Assembly: GCA_039931065.1 (NCBI GenBank)
Contig: JBDTSP010000001.1
Location: 372,001-436,000 of the forward strand
Source: CADEED01 sp039931065
GTDB taxonomy: Bacteria; Pseudomonadota; Gammaproteobacteria; Steroidobacterales; Steroidobacteraceae
DNA length: 64,000 bases
Reading direction: 5' to 3'
Positions 53,563 through 63,021 of this stretch are shown one piece after another. The translations under genes and the position numbers were made by a program. The notes beneath the pieces are model-generated. The model did not search any database. It saw only the letters and a list, made by a program, of their open reading frames with translations, and was not told the origin of the DNA. Numbering within the stretch: position 1 is the first letter of the stretch; each line of letters starts with the position of its first letter.

Positions 53563-54800
53563 TGGCCACCACGATCAATAACGGCGGCTTCCGCGCCTGG
53601 CTCAACAAACGTCTCCCGGTCGACCAGTTCATGGCCGATCAGCTGACCGGCTACTACGCCCCGAAGAATTTCAACATCTGGTATTTCTTCGGCTCACTGG
53701 CGCTGCTGGTGTTCGTCATGCAGATCGTGACGGGCATCTTCATCACCATGCACTTCAAGCCGGGCGAGGCGACCGCATTCAACTCGGTCGAATATCTGCG
53801 TCGTGAGGTTCCGTTCGGCTGGCTGCTGCAGTACATGCATGCGGTCGGTGCCTCCTTCTTCTTCATCGTGGTCTACCTGCACATGGCGCGCGCGCTCATG
53901 TACGGCAGCTACAAGGCGCCGCGCGAGTTGTTGTGGGTCATCGGCATGCTGGTTTATCTGGCGCTGATGGCCGAGGCGTTCATGGGTTATGTGCTGCCGT
54001 ACGGCAACATGTCGTACTGGGGCGCGCAGGTGATCATCAACCTGTTCGGCACGATTCCGGGGATTGGTCCGGATCTGGTCGAGTGGATCCGCGGCGATTA
54101 CGGCATCGGCGATGCCACACTGACGCGATTCTTCTCGCTGCATGTGATCGCGCTGCCCTTCATCATCGCGCTGCTGATCGGTCTGCACCTGGTTGCCTTG
54201 CGTCAGGTCGGGTCGAACAACCCTGACGGCATCGAGATCAAGGCGAAGCTCAAGCCGGATGGCACGCCGGTCGACGGCATTCCGTTCCATCCTTATTACA
54301 CGCTGAAGGACATCGTCGGCGTCGGCCTGTTCCTCACAGCGTTCGCTATCGTTGTGTTCTTCGTGCCGACCTTCGGTGGCCTGTTCATGGAAGCTCCGAA
54401 CTTCGAGCCGGCCAATCCGTCGTCGACGCCCTTGCACATCGCGCCGGTCTGGTACTTCACGCCTTATTACGCAATCCTGCGGGCCGTGCCCGATCAGAAA
54501 ATGGGCGCGTTGTTGATGGCGCTGTCGGTGATGGCTTTCCTGTTTCTGCCGTGGCTCGACCGTGCGCAGAACAAGTCGATCCGTTACCGCGGCATCGCCT
54601 CGAAGTTGCTGCTCGCCGCATTCTTCATAACGTTCTGCACGCTGATGTGGCTAGGCCTGAAACCGGCCGACGGCCTCTACGTGCTGCTGGCGCGCATCTT
54701 CACGGCGCTGTATTTCGCCTTCTTCATCCTGCTGCCGTTCGTGTCCAAGGCCGATGGCAACGGACCGGTTCCCGATCGAGTGACCTACAATGCTCACTAA
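53562..54800 (+). CDS. petB: Cytochrome b of the bc1 complex
   Basis: 412 residues, with about eight membrane segments and the b-heme histidines, visible as MHAVGASFFF and HLHMARAL-like (VYLHMARALMYGSY) plus the second pair in FSLHVIALPF and IGLHLVAL. PEWY-like motif reads PVWYFTPYY. Between petA and petC, overlapping petC by 11 bases. Confidence 0.98.
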   Translation: MATTINNGGFRAWLNKRLPVDQFMADQLTGYYAPKNFNIWYFFGSLALLVFVMQIVTGIFITMHFKPGEATAFNSVEYLRREVPFGWLLQYMHAVGASFFFIVVYLHMARALMYGSYKAPRELLWVIGMLVYLALMAEAFMGYVLPYGNMSYWGAQVIINLFGTIPGIGPDLVEWIRGDYGIGDATLTRFFSLHVIALPFIIALLIGLHLVALRQVGSNNPDGIEIKAKLKPDGTPVDGIPFHPYYTLKDIVGVGLFLTAFAIVVFFVPTFGGLFMEAPNFEPANPSSTPLHIAPVWYFTPYYAILRAVPDQKMGALLMALSVMAFLFLPWLDRAQNKSIRYRGIASKLLLAAFFITFCTLMWLGLKPADGLYVLLARIFTALYFAFFILLPFVSKADGNGPVPDRVTYNAH

Positions 54801-55563
54801 CAAGTACGCGTTAGCCACGATGGTCGCGCTGTTGCTGGGCGCGGCCGCGGTGTCCGCCAACGAGGGGGGGCACGCCGGGTGGGCTCGCCCGGCCGACAAC
54901 GAAGTCGCGAACCTGCCGTCCTTGCAGCGCGGTGCGCGCAACTTCATGAATTACTGCTCCGGCTGTCATTCGCTGAAGTACATCCGTTATTCTCGCGTCG
55001 CCGAAGACCTCAAGATTCCGGACAACCTGCGCGACGAGTTCCTGGTCAAGCCGGGCGCGAAGTTCTCAGACTACATCAAGGCGTCCATGCCCGAGAAGGA
55101 CGCGATCGAATGGTTCGGCAAGGCGCCGCCGGATCTGTCGCTGGAGGCGCAGTTGCGCGGCCCGGACTGGATGTTCAGTTTCCTCACGACGTTCTACGCC
55201 GACTCGGCCAGCCGGCAGACGGGTGTGAACAATCTGCAGTTCCCCCAGACCGCCATGCCGCACGTACTCGCGAGCCTGCAGGGCGTGCAGACCGCCGTCT
55301 GGAAAGACATCGAGCACAAAGGTGAAGACGGCAAACCCGTCGTCACGAAAGAGTTCGAGAAGTTCGAGCCCGGTGTGACTGGCAGCCTGTCTGCGGAGAA
55401 GTACGACGAGTTCGTGCGCGACACGGTGAACTTCCTGCAGTACGTCAGCGATCCGACTCAGCTCGAACGCGAAGGCTTGGGAGTCTGGGTGGTGCTGTTC
55501 CTGCTGATGTTCACCGGCATCGCATACATGCTGAAGAAGGAATATTGGAAGGACGTCACCTGA
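54790..55563 (+). CDS. petC: Cytochrome c1 of the bc1 complex
   Basis: 257 residues. Signal peptide (LATMVALLLGAAAVSANE), heme-binding CSGCHS near residue 56, the axial methionine region later, and a C-terminal anchor segment (VWVVLFLLMFTGIAYML). Starts within the end of petB. Confidence 0.97.
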   Translation: MLTNKYALATMVALLLGAAAVSANEGGHAGWARPADNEVANLPSLQRGARNFMNYCSGCHSLKYIRYSRVAEDLKIPDNLRDEFLVKPGAKFSDYIKASMPEKDAIEWFGKAPPDLSLEAQLRGPDWMFSFLTTFYADSASRQTGVNNLQFPQTAMPHVLASLQGVQTAVWKDIEHKGEDGKPVVTKEFEKFEPGVTGSLSAEKYDEFVRDTVNFLQYVSDPTQLEREGLGVWVVLFLLMFTGIAYMLKKEYWKDVT

Positions 55564-55628
55564 ACGGCGCTCTTCCCCTTGCTCGCTCTAGCAAGTCGCA
55601 TCTCGCCGTCGGGCGGGGAGAACACTGA

Positions 55629-56249
55629 GTGTCGAGCCGCCGCGCAACGATGACGCTGTTTTCGACGCCCGATGACCCCTGGAGTCATCGGACGCGCATC
55701 GTCATCGCCGAAAAGGCCATCGACATCGAAATCGTCGATGTGGCGCCGGGGAAATATCCCGAAGACCTGCTCGATCTCAATCCGTATCACACGACGCCGA
55801 CGCTGATCGATCGCGATCTCGTGCTCTACGACTCGCGCGTGATCATGGAATACCTCGACGAACGTTTCCCTCATCCGCCGCTCATGCCGGTCGATCCGGT
55901 GTCGCGCGCGCGCGCGCGTCTGGCGCTCTACCAGATCGAACACGACTGGTACGACCTCGCACGCAAGATGGACGCGCCCGGAAACAAAGACATGGCGCAG
56001 CTGCGCAAAGTGCTGCGCGACAACGTGCTCGGCAGCGCGGACCTGTTCAAGCTCAAGCCGTTCTTCCTGTCGGATGAGTTTTCGATGGTGGACGCCACCA
56101 TCGCGCCGATCCTGTGGCGCCTGCCGCGTTACGAGATCGACCTGCCGCCGCAGGCGCAGCCCATCCTGAAATACGCCAGCACCATTTTTTCGCGGCCGGC
56201 CTTTCGCACCAGCCTGTCGGAGAACGAGCGGGAGATGCGGCTGGCATGA
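55629..56249 (+). CDS. sspA: Stringent starvation protein A
   Basis: 206 residues starting GTG with GGGGAG eight bases before. Glutathione S-transferase-like fold: thioredoxin-like N-terminus LFSTPDDPWSHRTRIVIAEK, cis-proline NPYHTTPTLID, and a helical C-terminus. RNA polymerase-binding regulator in stress. Its stop overlaps sspB by four bases, the usual sspAB order. Confidence 0.94.
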   Translation: MSSRRATMTLFSTPDDPWSHRTRIVIAEKAIDIEIVDVAPGKYPEDLLDLNPYHTTPTLIDRDLVLYDSRVIMEYLDERFPHPPLMPVDPVSRARARLALYQIEHDWYDLARKMDAPGNKDMAQLRKVLRDNVLGSADLFKLKPFFLSDEFSMVDATIAPILWRLPRYEIDLPPQAQPILKYASTIFSRPAFRTSLSENEREMRLA

Positions 56250-56647
56250 ACGATCGCGCGCGCAATTCAAAGCGCCCATATCTCATACGCGCAATGCACG
56301 GCTGGATGATGGACAACGGCGAGACGCCGCACGTCATCGTGGATGCGGAAAAGGCCGGGGTCGAAGTACCGCGCGCCTACGTCAAGGACGGCAAGGTCGT
56401 GCTCAATCTCTCATCCACCGCGACGCAGCGGCTGGTGATGGGCAATGACTGGATCGAATTCGAAGCGCGCTTTGCCGGCGTCGTGCACCACGTGCGTATT
56501 CCGGTCAGCACGGTGCTGGGTATCTACGCGCGGGAGACCGGCGAGGGGATGGTGTTCTCGGAGCAGGATTTGGGGCCCGAGCCGCCGACCAAACCCGTGC
56601 CGCCGGAAGATGGCAGCCGCCGGCCGCAGCTCAAGGTCGTCAAGTAG
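56246..56647 (+). CDS. sspB: ClpXP adaptor SspB
   Basis: 133 residues. The substrate-binding domain is YLIRAMHGWMMDNGETPHVIV with the conserved motif NLSSTATQRLVMGNDWIEF; the tail ends RPQLKVVK, the ClpX-binding module. Delivers ssrA-tagged proteins to ClpXP. I chose the ATG at 56246; the longer frame upstream is inside sspA. Confidence 0.95.
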   Translation: MNDRARNSKRPYLIRAMHGWMMDNGETPHVIVDAEKAGVEVPRAYVKDGKVVLNLSSTATQRLVMGNDWIEFEARFAGVVHHVRIPVSTVLGIYARETGEGMVFSEQDLGPEPPTKPVPPEDGSRRPQLKVVK

Positions 56648-57586
56648 CTAGTTCGACGGGCGCGGCTGGCGCACGAACTCGACGATCGCGTGTATCCAGG
56701 CGCGCCCTGTGTCTTCGACATGCGCGGCGTGATCGGAATTCGGCAGCACGCTGAAACTGCGGTCGGTTGTGGCGAGCGCGGCGAAGAATTCGCCCGCCGC
56801 AGCGTTCCTGAAAGGATCGTTCACGCCATAGATCATCAGTGTGGGCACCACGATCTTCTGCGGCTCGAATGCGAACTGTTGTTCGTCGCGCCAGTCGACC
56901 CGCACCGGATCCGACGCCAGGGCCTGCGCGACGTACGCGTCGATGACCGGCTGCGCAGCCGCGCCGGGCGTGATGAAGTCCGAGGCCGCCGCCTTGGCCG
57001 TGTTGGGCTCACGCGGCGGGCCGCCATCGGCCGGCGCGCTGATACGCACGCCGGGCGGAAATCCGAACAACACCAACGTCGCGAGATGGGCGGGATGACG
57101 CTGCGCGACCAGCACGGCCACCTGCGCGCCGCGCGAGTATCCGAGCAGCGTGATTTTCCCTGCCAGCGGCGCATTCTCGTGGGCTATCCAGTCGAGCGCG
57201 GCCGATACGTCATTGGCCGCTCGCTGCGGCGTGAGCCAGCCGCTCGGATCGCGAGGCGAGCGGCCCTGACCGCGCAGGTCGAGCGCATAGGCGGTGAATC
57301 CGGCGCGCGCGAACGCATCCATGACCGAGCGGTTTTCGCCCGGACTCTTCAGATCGAAGTTGGGCAGCGAACTCCAGGTGCGGCCGTGCACCAGCAACAC
57401 GACACCTTGCGCGTGGCGCGCGCGTTTTTCCCACAGGGCGAGAGTGTGTCCGTCGACGTTGAGCGCGTGCTGCAGCGGCGCGTGTGAATCGGCCAGCGCC
57501 GCCGTTGCCAGCAGCGTGAGCAGCAGCAGCGCGCTGCACTCGCGAGCGGCGCCGGTCAACCGTCGCGCCGCCCTCGTGAACTTCAC
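56648..57586 (-). CDS. Alpha/beta hydrolase
   Basis: 312 residues from GTG at 57586, which overlaps the carbonic anhydrase stop (GTGA). A signal-like segment (SALLLLTLLATAALA) suggests export. The hydrolase core shows VVLLVHGRTWSS (oxyanion loop), LDLRGQGRS, and the elbow LLGYSRGAQ with a serine nucleophile; the Asp is in YGVNDPF and the His in PNSDHAAHV. Substrate unknown. Coupled to the can gene by overlap. Confidence 0.87.
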   Translation of the reverse strand: MKFTRAARRLTGAARECSALLLLTLLATAALADSHAPLQHALNVDGHTLALWEKRARHAQGVVLLVHGRTWSSLPNFDLKSPGENRSVMDAFARAGFTAYALDLRGQGRSPRDPSGWLTPQRAANDVSAALDWIAHENAPLAGKITLLGYSRGAQVAVLVAQRHPAHLATLVLFGFPPGVRISAPADGGPPREPNTAKAAASDFITPGAAAQPVIDAYVAQALASDPVRVDWRDEQQFAFEPQKIVVPTLMIYGVNDPFRNAAAGEFFAALATTDRSFSVLPNSDHAAHVEDTGRAWIHAIVEFVRQPRPSN

Positions 57587-58251
57587 GCCTCGCGGGCCGG
57601 GCGCACGCTGGCGAGGCTCGCGAGCGCGGTCTGGTAGACCTGCGAGGCTTCGCGAAAATCCGAGACCGTGGTGCGCAGGTCGCTCAGCAATCCGTCCTTG
57701 ATGCCATAGATCCAGCCGTGGATGTTCAATTCCTGACCCCGTTCCCATGCATCGCGCACGATCGTTGTGTGGCAGACGTTGGCCACCTGCTCGATCACGT
57801 TGAGTTCGCACAGGCGGTCCGCTGCGAGCGTCTCGCTCGGGCAGCCGGCGATCGTGTGCGAGTGTTTTTCGTGCACGTCCTGCACGTGACGCAACCAGTT
57901 GTCGGCGAGCCCGACGCGCGAGCGGCGTAGTGCCGCGATGACACCGCTGCAGCCGTAGTGACCGACCACGAGGATGTGTTTCACCTTGAGGATATCGACC
58001 GCAAACTGCATGACCGACAGGCAGTTGAGGTCGGTGTGTACGACCATGTTCGCAATGTTGCGATGTACGAAGACGTCGCCGGGCATGAGGCCCACGATCT
58101 GGTTCGCCGGCACACGGCTGTCGGCGCAGCCGATCCACAGATAGTGAGGCGATTGTTGGCGCGACAGCTTGGAAAAGAACTCCGGATCCTGGCGGTGGAT
58201 CTGGTCCGCCCAGGCTTTGTTGCTCTGGAAGAGCTCGTCGAGGGTGCGCAT
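57583..58251 (-). CDS. can: Beta-class carbonic anhydrase
   Basis: 222 residues. Zinc ligands Cys42, His98 and Cys101 (GCADSR, GHYGC) and catalytic Asp44/Arg46 are present. Interconverts CO2 and bicarbonate in the cytoplasm. The stop overlaps the hydrolase start. Confidence 0.97.
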   Translation of the reverse strand: MRTLDELFQSNKAWADQIHRQDPEFFSKLSRQQSPHYLWIGCADSRVPANQIVGLMPGDVFVHRNIANMVVHTDLNCLSVMQFAVDILKVKHILVVGHYGCSGVIAALRRSRVGLADNWLRHVQDVHEKHSHTIAGCPSETLAADRLCELNVIEQVANVCHTTIVRDAWERGQELNIHGWIYGIKDGLLSDLRTTVSDFREASQVYQTALASLASVRPAREA

Positions 58252-58306
58252 GTGGGCGCGACCTTAAACGTCCGCGTGCGGTTTGGCAAAACCGCGGGTT
58301 TGGAAC

Positions 58307-58654
58307 TCAGGCGTCGAAGGCGTGTTTGAGCCATTCGACCTGGCCGTCCCGGACGATGATGACGTCGAATCGCACACGGCAGTTACGCAGCTCGCGGAAC
58401 TGCTGCAATAACAATGAAGTGGTAGCGGCGATGCGCCGCTGCTTGGGCCGGGTGATGCTCGCGGCGGCGCCACCGAAACGATCGCTCGCGCGGGTGCGGA
58501 CTTCCGCGACGACCAGCAGGTCGCCCGCGCGGGCGACCACATCGAGTTCGCCGATGCGGCGCAGGAAATTGCGCGTGACGATCGTGAACCCTTGCGCTTC
58601 GAGAAAGGCGCAGGCGCTGTTCTCGGCCAGCGTACCGGTCTGACGGCGATCCAT
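58307..58654 (-). CDS. yraN: YraN family protein (UPF0102)
   Basis: 115 residues. Endonuclease-like fold: AENSACAFLEAQGF, NFLRRIGELDVVARAGD and VVAEVRTR, the E-xxx-D-xxx-ExK-like pattern of Mrr/Holliday-type nucleases; the function is not proven. It lies 20 bases downstream of lpoA on the same strand, the usual place in gammaproteobacteria. Confidence 0.93.
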   Translation of the reverse strand: MDRRQTGTLAENSACAFLEAQGFTIVTRNFLRRIGELDVVARAGDLLVVAEVRTRASDRFGGAAASITRPKQRRIAATTSLLLQQFRELRNCRVRFDVIIVRDGQVEWLKHAFDA

Positions 58655-58674
58655 GCCGTTGCCACCTCAGCTGT

Positions 58675-60573
58675 TCATTGCGCGGGGGCGGCCGCCGTCG
58701 TTGCGTTGCCGTCGAGCGGAGTCGGCGCGCCGCTCTTGATGCGCACCCAGTCGAGCTCGCGGCGTACGCGCCCTTGCGCGTCGATGCTCAACGTGCCGGT
58801 GAGCCCCTGCGGATTGATCGGGGCATTGCGCTGCAACGCTGCCGCGACGCGCATGGCGTCATAGCCGAAAGCGAACAGGCGCCCGCGCTTCGCGGCGGAG
58901 TCGCCAAGGGCCTGGCGCGCCACTTCGCGAACGTCGGTGACGAGTTCGTCGTTGCCTAACATCCATGGCATGTCGGGGAACATCATTCCCTCGATCTCCT
59001 GGTTGGCCGACGGGTGCGGCTCATATGCGTCGCCGAGCGTGAAGGTGGGGATGTCGCCCGCGAACTGGTATCGCAGTTGTGGCCGCAACTGGCGGGCGGT
59101 GATGTAATGGCTCGGCGCGAAGATGAACTGGATGTCGGGCCGGCGGCGCGGCGTCTCGAACTCGAGTTTCTGGCCGATCGCGGACTGGATGCGCTGCTGG
59201 CGCGAGACGCTGTCGTCGGTGCGCAGCACCTGCATGATGCTGGGTGTGAAATCCTTCTCGGCGCTGTTGTAACTCGCCTGGCCCAGTACGTAGCCGCCGG
59301 CCGAGCGCAATTCTTCGTCGAATGCCGCGGCGACGCGTGTGCCCCAGTCTCCCTCGGGTATGAGCACCACGCCGCGGCGCCGGCCGCTCGCGCCGATGTA
59401 ACGCGCCACGGCGCGGGCATCGTCCTCGGGCGACAATGCGAATTGGAAAAACCTCTCGGGCGTCGCGCGGTCGGCCGGCAGGAAATTGAGCGCGAGCATC
59501 GGCGGGCGGGTAGTTAGCAGATCGGCGCTCGCGACCACTTCTTCGCGGGTTAGCGGGCCGACGATGAATTCGGCGCCGGCCGCGCTTGCCTGCGCCACGC
59601 TGTCGGCGATCGAGGTGGTGGCGGTGTCGTAGACGCGTAGGCGCGGGCGCGCGTTGGCGGGCAATTGGTAATACGCGGTCATGAACCCGTCGCGAATCTG
59701 TGCCGCGGCCTGGGACAACGACGTGCGCCCGCCGAGCGGCAGCATCAGCGCCAGGTGCGGCGCGGAATCGAGCTTTGCGGCCTGCTCATCGATGCCGACG
59801 CCGGGTTCACCCGAGAGCGCCACCAGCGCCGGGTGTGATGGAAAACGCGCCCGGAAGGAGGCCATGCGCGAGGCGCCAAGCGTGGGATTGCGGGCGTTGT
59901 CCGCAGCCACTGACGCAGCCTCGAGCCAGCCGCGAATGGTGACGTCGCTGCCGGGTGGCGGTGTGAGCGATACGCCGCGTTCGGCTGCCGCCCGCAGCTG
60001 GCCTAACAACTCGGAGCGCGCGTTGCGCGCGTCGCCGGGACCGATCAGCCGTTCGCGCGCCAGTTCGGAGCGGATGCCATCGACCAGGTGCCCCGTGGCC
60101 ACCGCCACGTGCTGACGTGCTTCGTAATAGCGCGCGGCGGCGGCCGGCGCGGTAGGTGTCTGCATCGCGGTTATTTCACGCCAGGCTTGGTCACCGCGCC
60201 CTTGAGCGACTGCCGATTGTATTCGGAGCAACCCCTGTTCGAGCGCTTGCTGCTGCGTGAGACCGCCGGGCAGGGTGGCGAGCACGCGATCGGCTTCCGC
60301 GGCACGGCCCGCGGCCAGCCACTCGCGGATGGCGCGCAGGCGAAACTCGACACTGTCGTTGCCGGTGGTTTCGGTGGCGAGGCGCTCGTAAATGGCCGCG
60401 GCGCCCGCGTGATCGCCGGAACGAATCAGCGTTTCGGCTCGATCGACGTTGGGCGGCCCGCCGCGTCGCGGTGTGGCTGGGCAGCCCGCCAGGAGCAACG
60501 CCGTCCCGACGACGACCAGGGCTGTGAAAAATCCCGGTGAGATTGATCGGTGCAGAGCTTTCTTAGACGTCAT
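58675..60573 (-). CDS. lpoA: Penicillin-binding protein activator (LpoA/LppC)
   Basis: 632 residues from the ATG at 60573. Lipobox TALLLAGCPATP (lipoprotein), a TPR-like N-terminal half (AETLIRSGDHAGAAAIYERL), and the LppC periplasmic-binding-protein-like half (LMLPLGGRTSLSQAAAQIRDGF, IVGPLTREEV). Activates PBP1a from the outer membrane. Divergent from rsmI. Confidence 0.94.
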   Translation of the reverse strand: MTSKKALHRSISPGFFTALVVVGTALLLAGCPATPRRGGPPNVDRAETLIRSGDHAGAAAIYERLATETTGNDSVEFRLRAIREWLAAGRAAEADRVLATLPGGLTQQQALEQGLLRIQSAVAQGRGDQAWREITAMQTPTAPAAAARYYEARQHVAVATGHLVDGIRSELARERLIGPGDARNARSELLGQLRAAAERGVSLTPPPGSDVTIRGWLEAASVAADNARNPTLGASRMASFRARFPSHPALVALSGEPGVGIDEQAAKLDSAPHLALMLPLGGRTSLSQAAAQIRDGFMTAYYQLPANARPRLRVYDTATTSIADSVAQASAAGAEFIVGPLTREEVVASADLLTTRPPMLALNFLPADRATPERFFQFALSPEDDARAVARYIGASGRRRGVVLIPEGDWGTRVAAAFDEELRSAGGYVLGQASYNSAEKDFTPSIMQVLRTDDSVSRQQRIQSAIGQKLEFETPRRRPDIQFIFAPSHYITARQLRPQLRYQFAGDIPTFTLGDAYEPHPSANQEIEGMMFPDMPWMLGNDELVTDVREVARQALGDSAAKRGRLFAFGYDAMRVAAALQRNAPINPQGLTGTLSIDAQGRVRRELDWVRIKSGAPTPLDGNATTAAAPAQ

Positions 60574-60625
60574 ACGTCGAATAGCCTTCACGGGTGGCAA
60601 TGGCGATGCGCGGTGGAGAAGTATA

Positions 60626-61483
60626 GTGGCAGCGAACTTGGGGCGTCTTGCGGTGATCTCGACGCCCATCGGCAACCTGGGCGACTTGTCGCCGCGTGCG
60701 CGCGACGAACTCGCGGCTGCCGAGCTGATCGCGGCGGAAGACACGCGCAGAACGGGGCAATTGCTGACAACACTCGGGTTGTCGCGGCCGCTGGTGTCGC
60801 TGCATGAACACAATGAGTCCGAGCGCATCGTCGAACTGCTGGAGAAGCTGCGCGGCGGCGCGCGCATCGCGCTGGTGAGCGACGCCGGCACGCCGTTGTT
60901 GTCGGACCCGGGTTTCGAGCTGGTGCGGCGTGTCGCGCAGGAAGGCATGACGGTGGTTGCGGTGCCGGGGCCTTCTGCGATTACAGCGGCGCTCAGCATC
61001 GCGGGATTGCCGACCGAGCGTTTTTCATTTGAAGGTTTTCTTCCGGCGCGGCTTGCGGAGCGGCGCACGCGGCTTGCCGAGCTCGCGGTCGAGACGCGCA
61101 CCCAGGTCTTCTTCGAAGCGCCACATCGCATTGCCGAGGCGTTGCAGGACATGAGCGCCGCATTTGGCGCGACGCGTCGCGCAAGCGTGGCGCGTGAGCT
61201 CACGAAGGTATTTGAAACCGTGTACCGGGGAACGCTGATGGAGCTGGCCGCGATTGCGCGCAGCGATGCTAACTTCACCCGCGGTGAAATCACCGTGGTG
61301 GTCGAGGGTGCGGCGCGCGCGCCGGTTGCGGAGGGCGCACTCGTGACGCTCGAGGCGGCGCTGCGAGCGTTGCTTCCTGACCTTGCGCCGAGCAAGGCCG
61401 CCGCAGTTGCGGCGCGGCTCACCGGAGCCAAGCGCAACGAAGCTTATGCGTTGGCGCTCGCGCTTTCGAAAGCGGCCGACTGA
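60626..61483 (+). CDS. rsmI: 16S rRNA (cytidine-1402-2'-O)-methyltransferase
   Basis: 285 residues starting GTG with GGAG seven bases before. Tetrapyrrole-methylase fold: VISTPIGNLGDLSPRA, VSDAGTPLLSDPG and PGPSAITAALSIAGLP are the family marks. Methylates C1402 of 16S rRNA. Reads away from lpoA and toward rnpB. Confidence 0.97.
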   Translation: MAANLGRLAVISTPIGNLGDLSPRARDELAAAELIAAEDTRRTGQLLTTLGLSRPLVSLHEHNESERIVELLEKLRGGARIALVSDAGTPLLSDPGFELVRRVAQEGMTVVAVPGPSAITAALSIAGLPTERFSFEGFLPARLAERRTRLAELAVETRTQVFFEAPHRIAEALQDMSAAFGATRRASVARELTKVFETVYRGTLMELAAIARSDANFTRGEITVVVEGAARAPVAEGALVTLEAALRALLPDLAPSKAAAVAARLTGAKRNEAYALALALSKAAD

Positions 61484-61543
61484 GCGGCGAAATCGGCGCC
61501 AGACCCGTTCATCGAAAAGCGCCCAGGCGCCTAACCGCACTGC

Positions 61544-61570
61544 TTGTGAACGATGGGGCATGTCTATATG
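61544..61570 (+). promoter_or_regulatory. Candidate promoter of rnpB
   Basis: TTGTGA (61544-61549) and TATATG (61565-61570), 15 bases apart, about 10 bases before the 5' end of RNase P RNA. Confidence 0.45.
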
Positions 61571-61579
61571 GTGCGCCCC

Positions 61580-61944
<365 letters not shown>

Positions 61945-61979
61945 TTCTTTTGTTAGTTAGCTGGCGGACTGGTAGCCGC

Positions 61980-62000
61980 CTAACAACTCGCGGTTGTTAG
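61980..62000. repeat. Perfect CTAACAAC/GTTGTTAG hairpin
   Basis: Arm ctaacaac (61980-61987), loop tcgcg, arm gttgttag (61993-62000). A third copy (ttgttag) lies at 61950-61956. Both arms are the octamer over-represented in the window. Confidence 0.7.
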
Positions 62001-62314
62001 ATACGCGCGCGCCGGCCCGGGCGGCACCTTGCCGTCCTTCACCGGTGGGTGGCGATGGATGCCGAACCCGTGGATCTCGTGGTAGCCTCTGGATCAATAC
62101 CATCCGATACGGCACAATTAATCCATTAGTGGTTCAAAAGGCCTTGGGGCGACAGGTCTGGCAGGCATCCAGCTCCCAAGTTCGTGACCTACTGTATGAA
62201 CTTGCGATTACAAGCCACTGATCGGTAAGAGCCTGGCTATGGGCGGATTGCGTCGCGACAACCCAAATTCGACGTAAGTGACTGTCGGCACGGGAAAATT
62301 TTGTGACTTAATTC

Positions 62315-62343
62315 TTGACCGCGCCCTCTGCCATTCCTATAGT
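62315..62343 (+). promoter_or_regulatory. Sigma-70 promoter of mraZ
   Basis: TTGACC at 62315-62320 and TATAGT at 62338-62343, with a 17-base spacer: the best promoter seen in the window. It drives the division and cell wall cluster. Confidence 0.8.
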
Positions 62344-62352
62344 GGCGGCAAG

Positions 62353-62376
62353 TGGGAAAAAGTGGGGAGAAATGGG
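62353..62376 (+). promoter_or_regulatory. MraZ operator (three TGGG repeats)
   Basis: TGGG at 62353, 62363 and 62373, exactly 10 bases apart, just downstream of the mraZ promoter and 20 bases before the ATG. This is the known binding pattern of MraZ, so the operon should be self-repressed. Confidence 0.85.
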
Positions 62377-62396
62377 CTTAAGTCGCCTGTCCATGC

Positions 62397-62849
62397 ATGT
62401 TTCGCGGTGCAGCAAAAGTTTCCTTGGACGACAAGGGCCGGATGGTTCTGCCCACCCGGTATCGGGAGCACGCGCTCGAAAGAAGCCAGGGAAAACTGGT
62501 TGTCACGGTGGACCGGGATCAATGCCTTCTCCTTTACCCCTTGCCCGACTGGGAACAGATCGAGCGCAAGTTGATGAGCCTGCCGTCCCTGCATGCGCAG
62601 GCGCGCCGGCTGCAACGACTGATGGTGGGTCACGCGACCGAGCTGGATCTGGACGCACATGGACGATTGTTGCTGCCGGCCGAGTTGCGCGAGTTCGCGC
62701 TGCTCGAGCGGCGCGGAATGCTGGTCGGTCAGGGCAACCGCTGCGAGTTGTGGGAAGAGGGCCGCTGGAACGAGCGCCGCAACCTGTGGCTTTCGAACGA
62801 AGCGGCCGAGACCGGACTCGCAGCAGAACTGGATTCGCTGACATTGTGA
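62397..62849 (+). CDS. mraZ: Transcriptional regulator MraZ
   Basis: 150 residues. Two AbrB-like half-domains: VSLDDKGRMVLPTRYRE and LDLDAHGRLLLPAELRE, each with the DxxGR motif. Binds DNA as a ring of subunits and represses its own operon, whose operator lies just upstream. No clear Shine-Dalgarno sequence. First gene of the division and cell wall cluster. Confidence 0.97.
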   Translation: MFRGAAKVSLDDKGRMVLPTRYREHALERSQGKLVVTVDRDQCLLLYPLPDWEQIERKLMSLPSLHAQARRLQRLMVGHATELDLDAHGRLLLPAELREFALLERRGMLVGQGNRCELWEEGRWNERRNLWLSNEAAETGLAAELDSLTL

Positions 62850-62852
62850 ATT

Positions 62853-62870
62853 CCGGCGCGCAAGCGCCGG
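62853..62870. other. Hairpin between mraZ and rsmH
   Basis: ccggcgc, gcaa, gcgccgg: a 7-bp stem with a GNRA-like tetraloop four bases past the mraZ stop, without a T-run. It may stabilise or partly terminate the transcript. Confidence 0.5.
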
Positions 62871-63021
62871 TAGTTAGATTTGATTTGATGACGATCCGTC
62901 GTGAATGCGACGGTGGACGATCATGGGGTGGGGCGTCAGGCCGCGAAGCGGCTGACGTCCATGTGGCAAAGGTGTTTGAAAACGGGGGCGGACTGACAGC
63001 CGCTTGACAGGAGCCAGTGGT

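Larger units (their letters stand above)
61945..62396. other. Intergenic region between rnpB and mraZ
   Basis: 452 bases. It holds the rnpB 3' end T-run, a perfect 8-bp hairpin (61980-62000), and near its end the mraZ promoter and MraZ operator. The middle (about 62010-62280) has no gene that I can support; short ORFs such as 61994-62221 have no recognisable product. Confidence 0.6.

Noticed and set aside
62315..63007. A 230-residue frame overlapping mraZ
   Set aside because: It starts within the mraZ promoter and has no domain; mraZ in another frame is certain.
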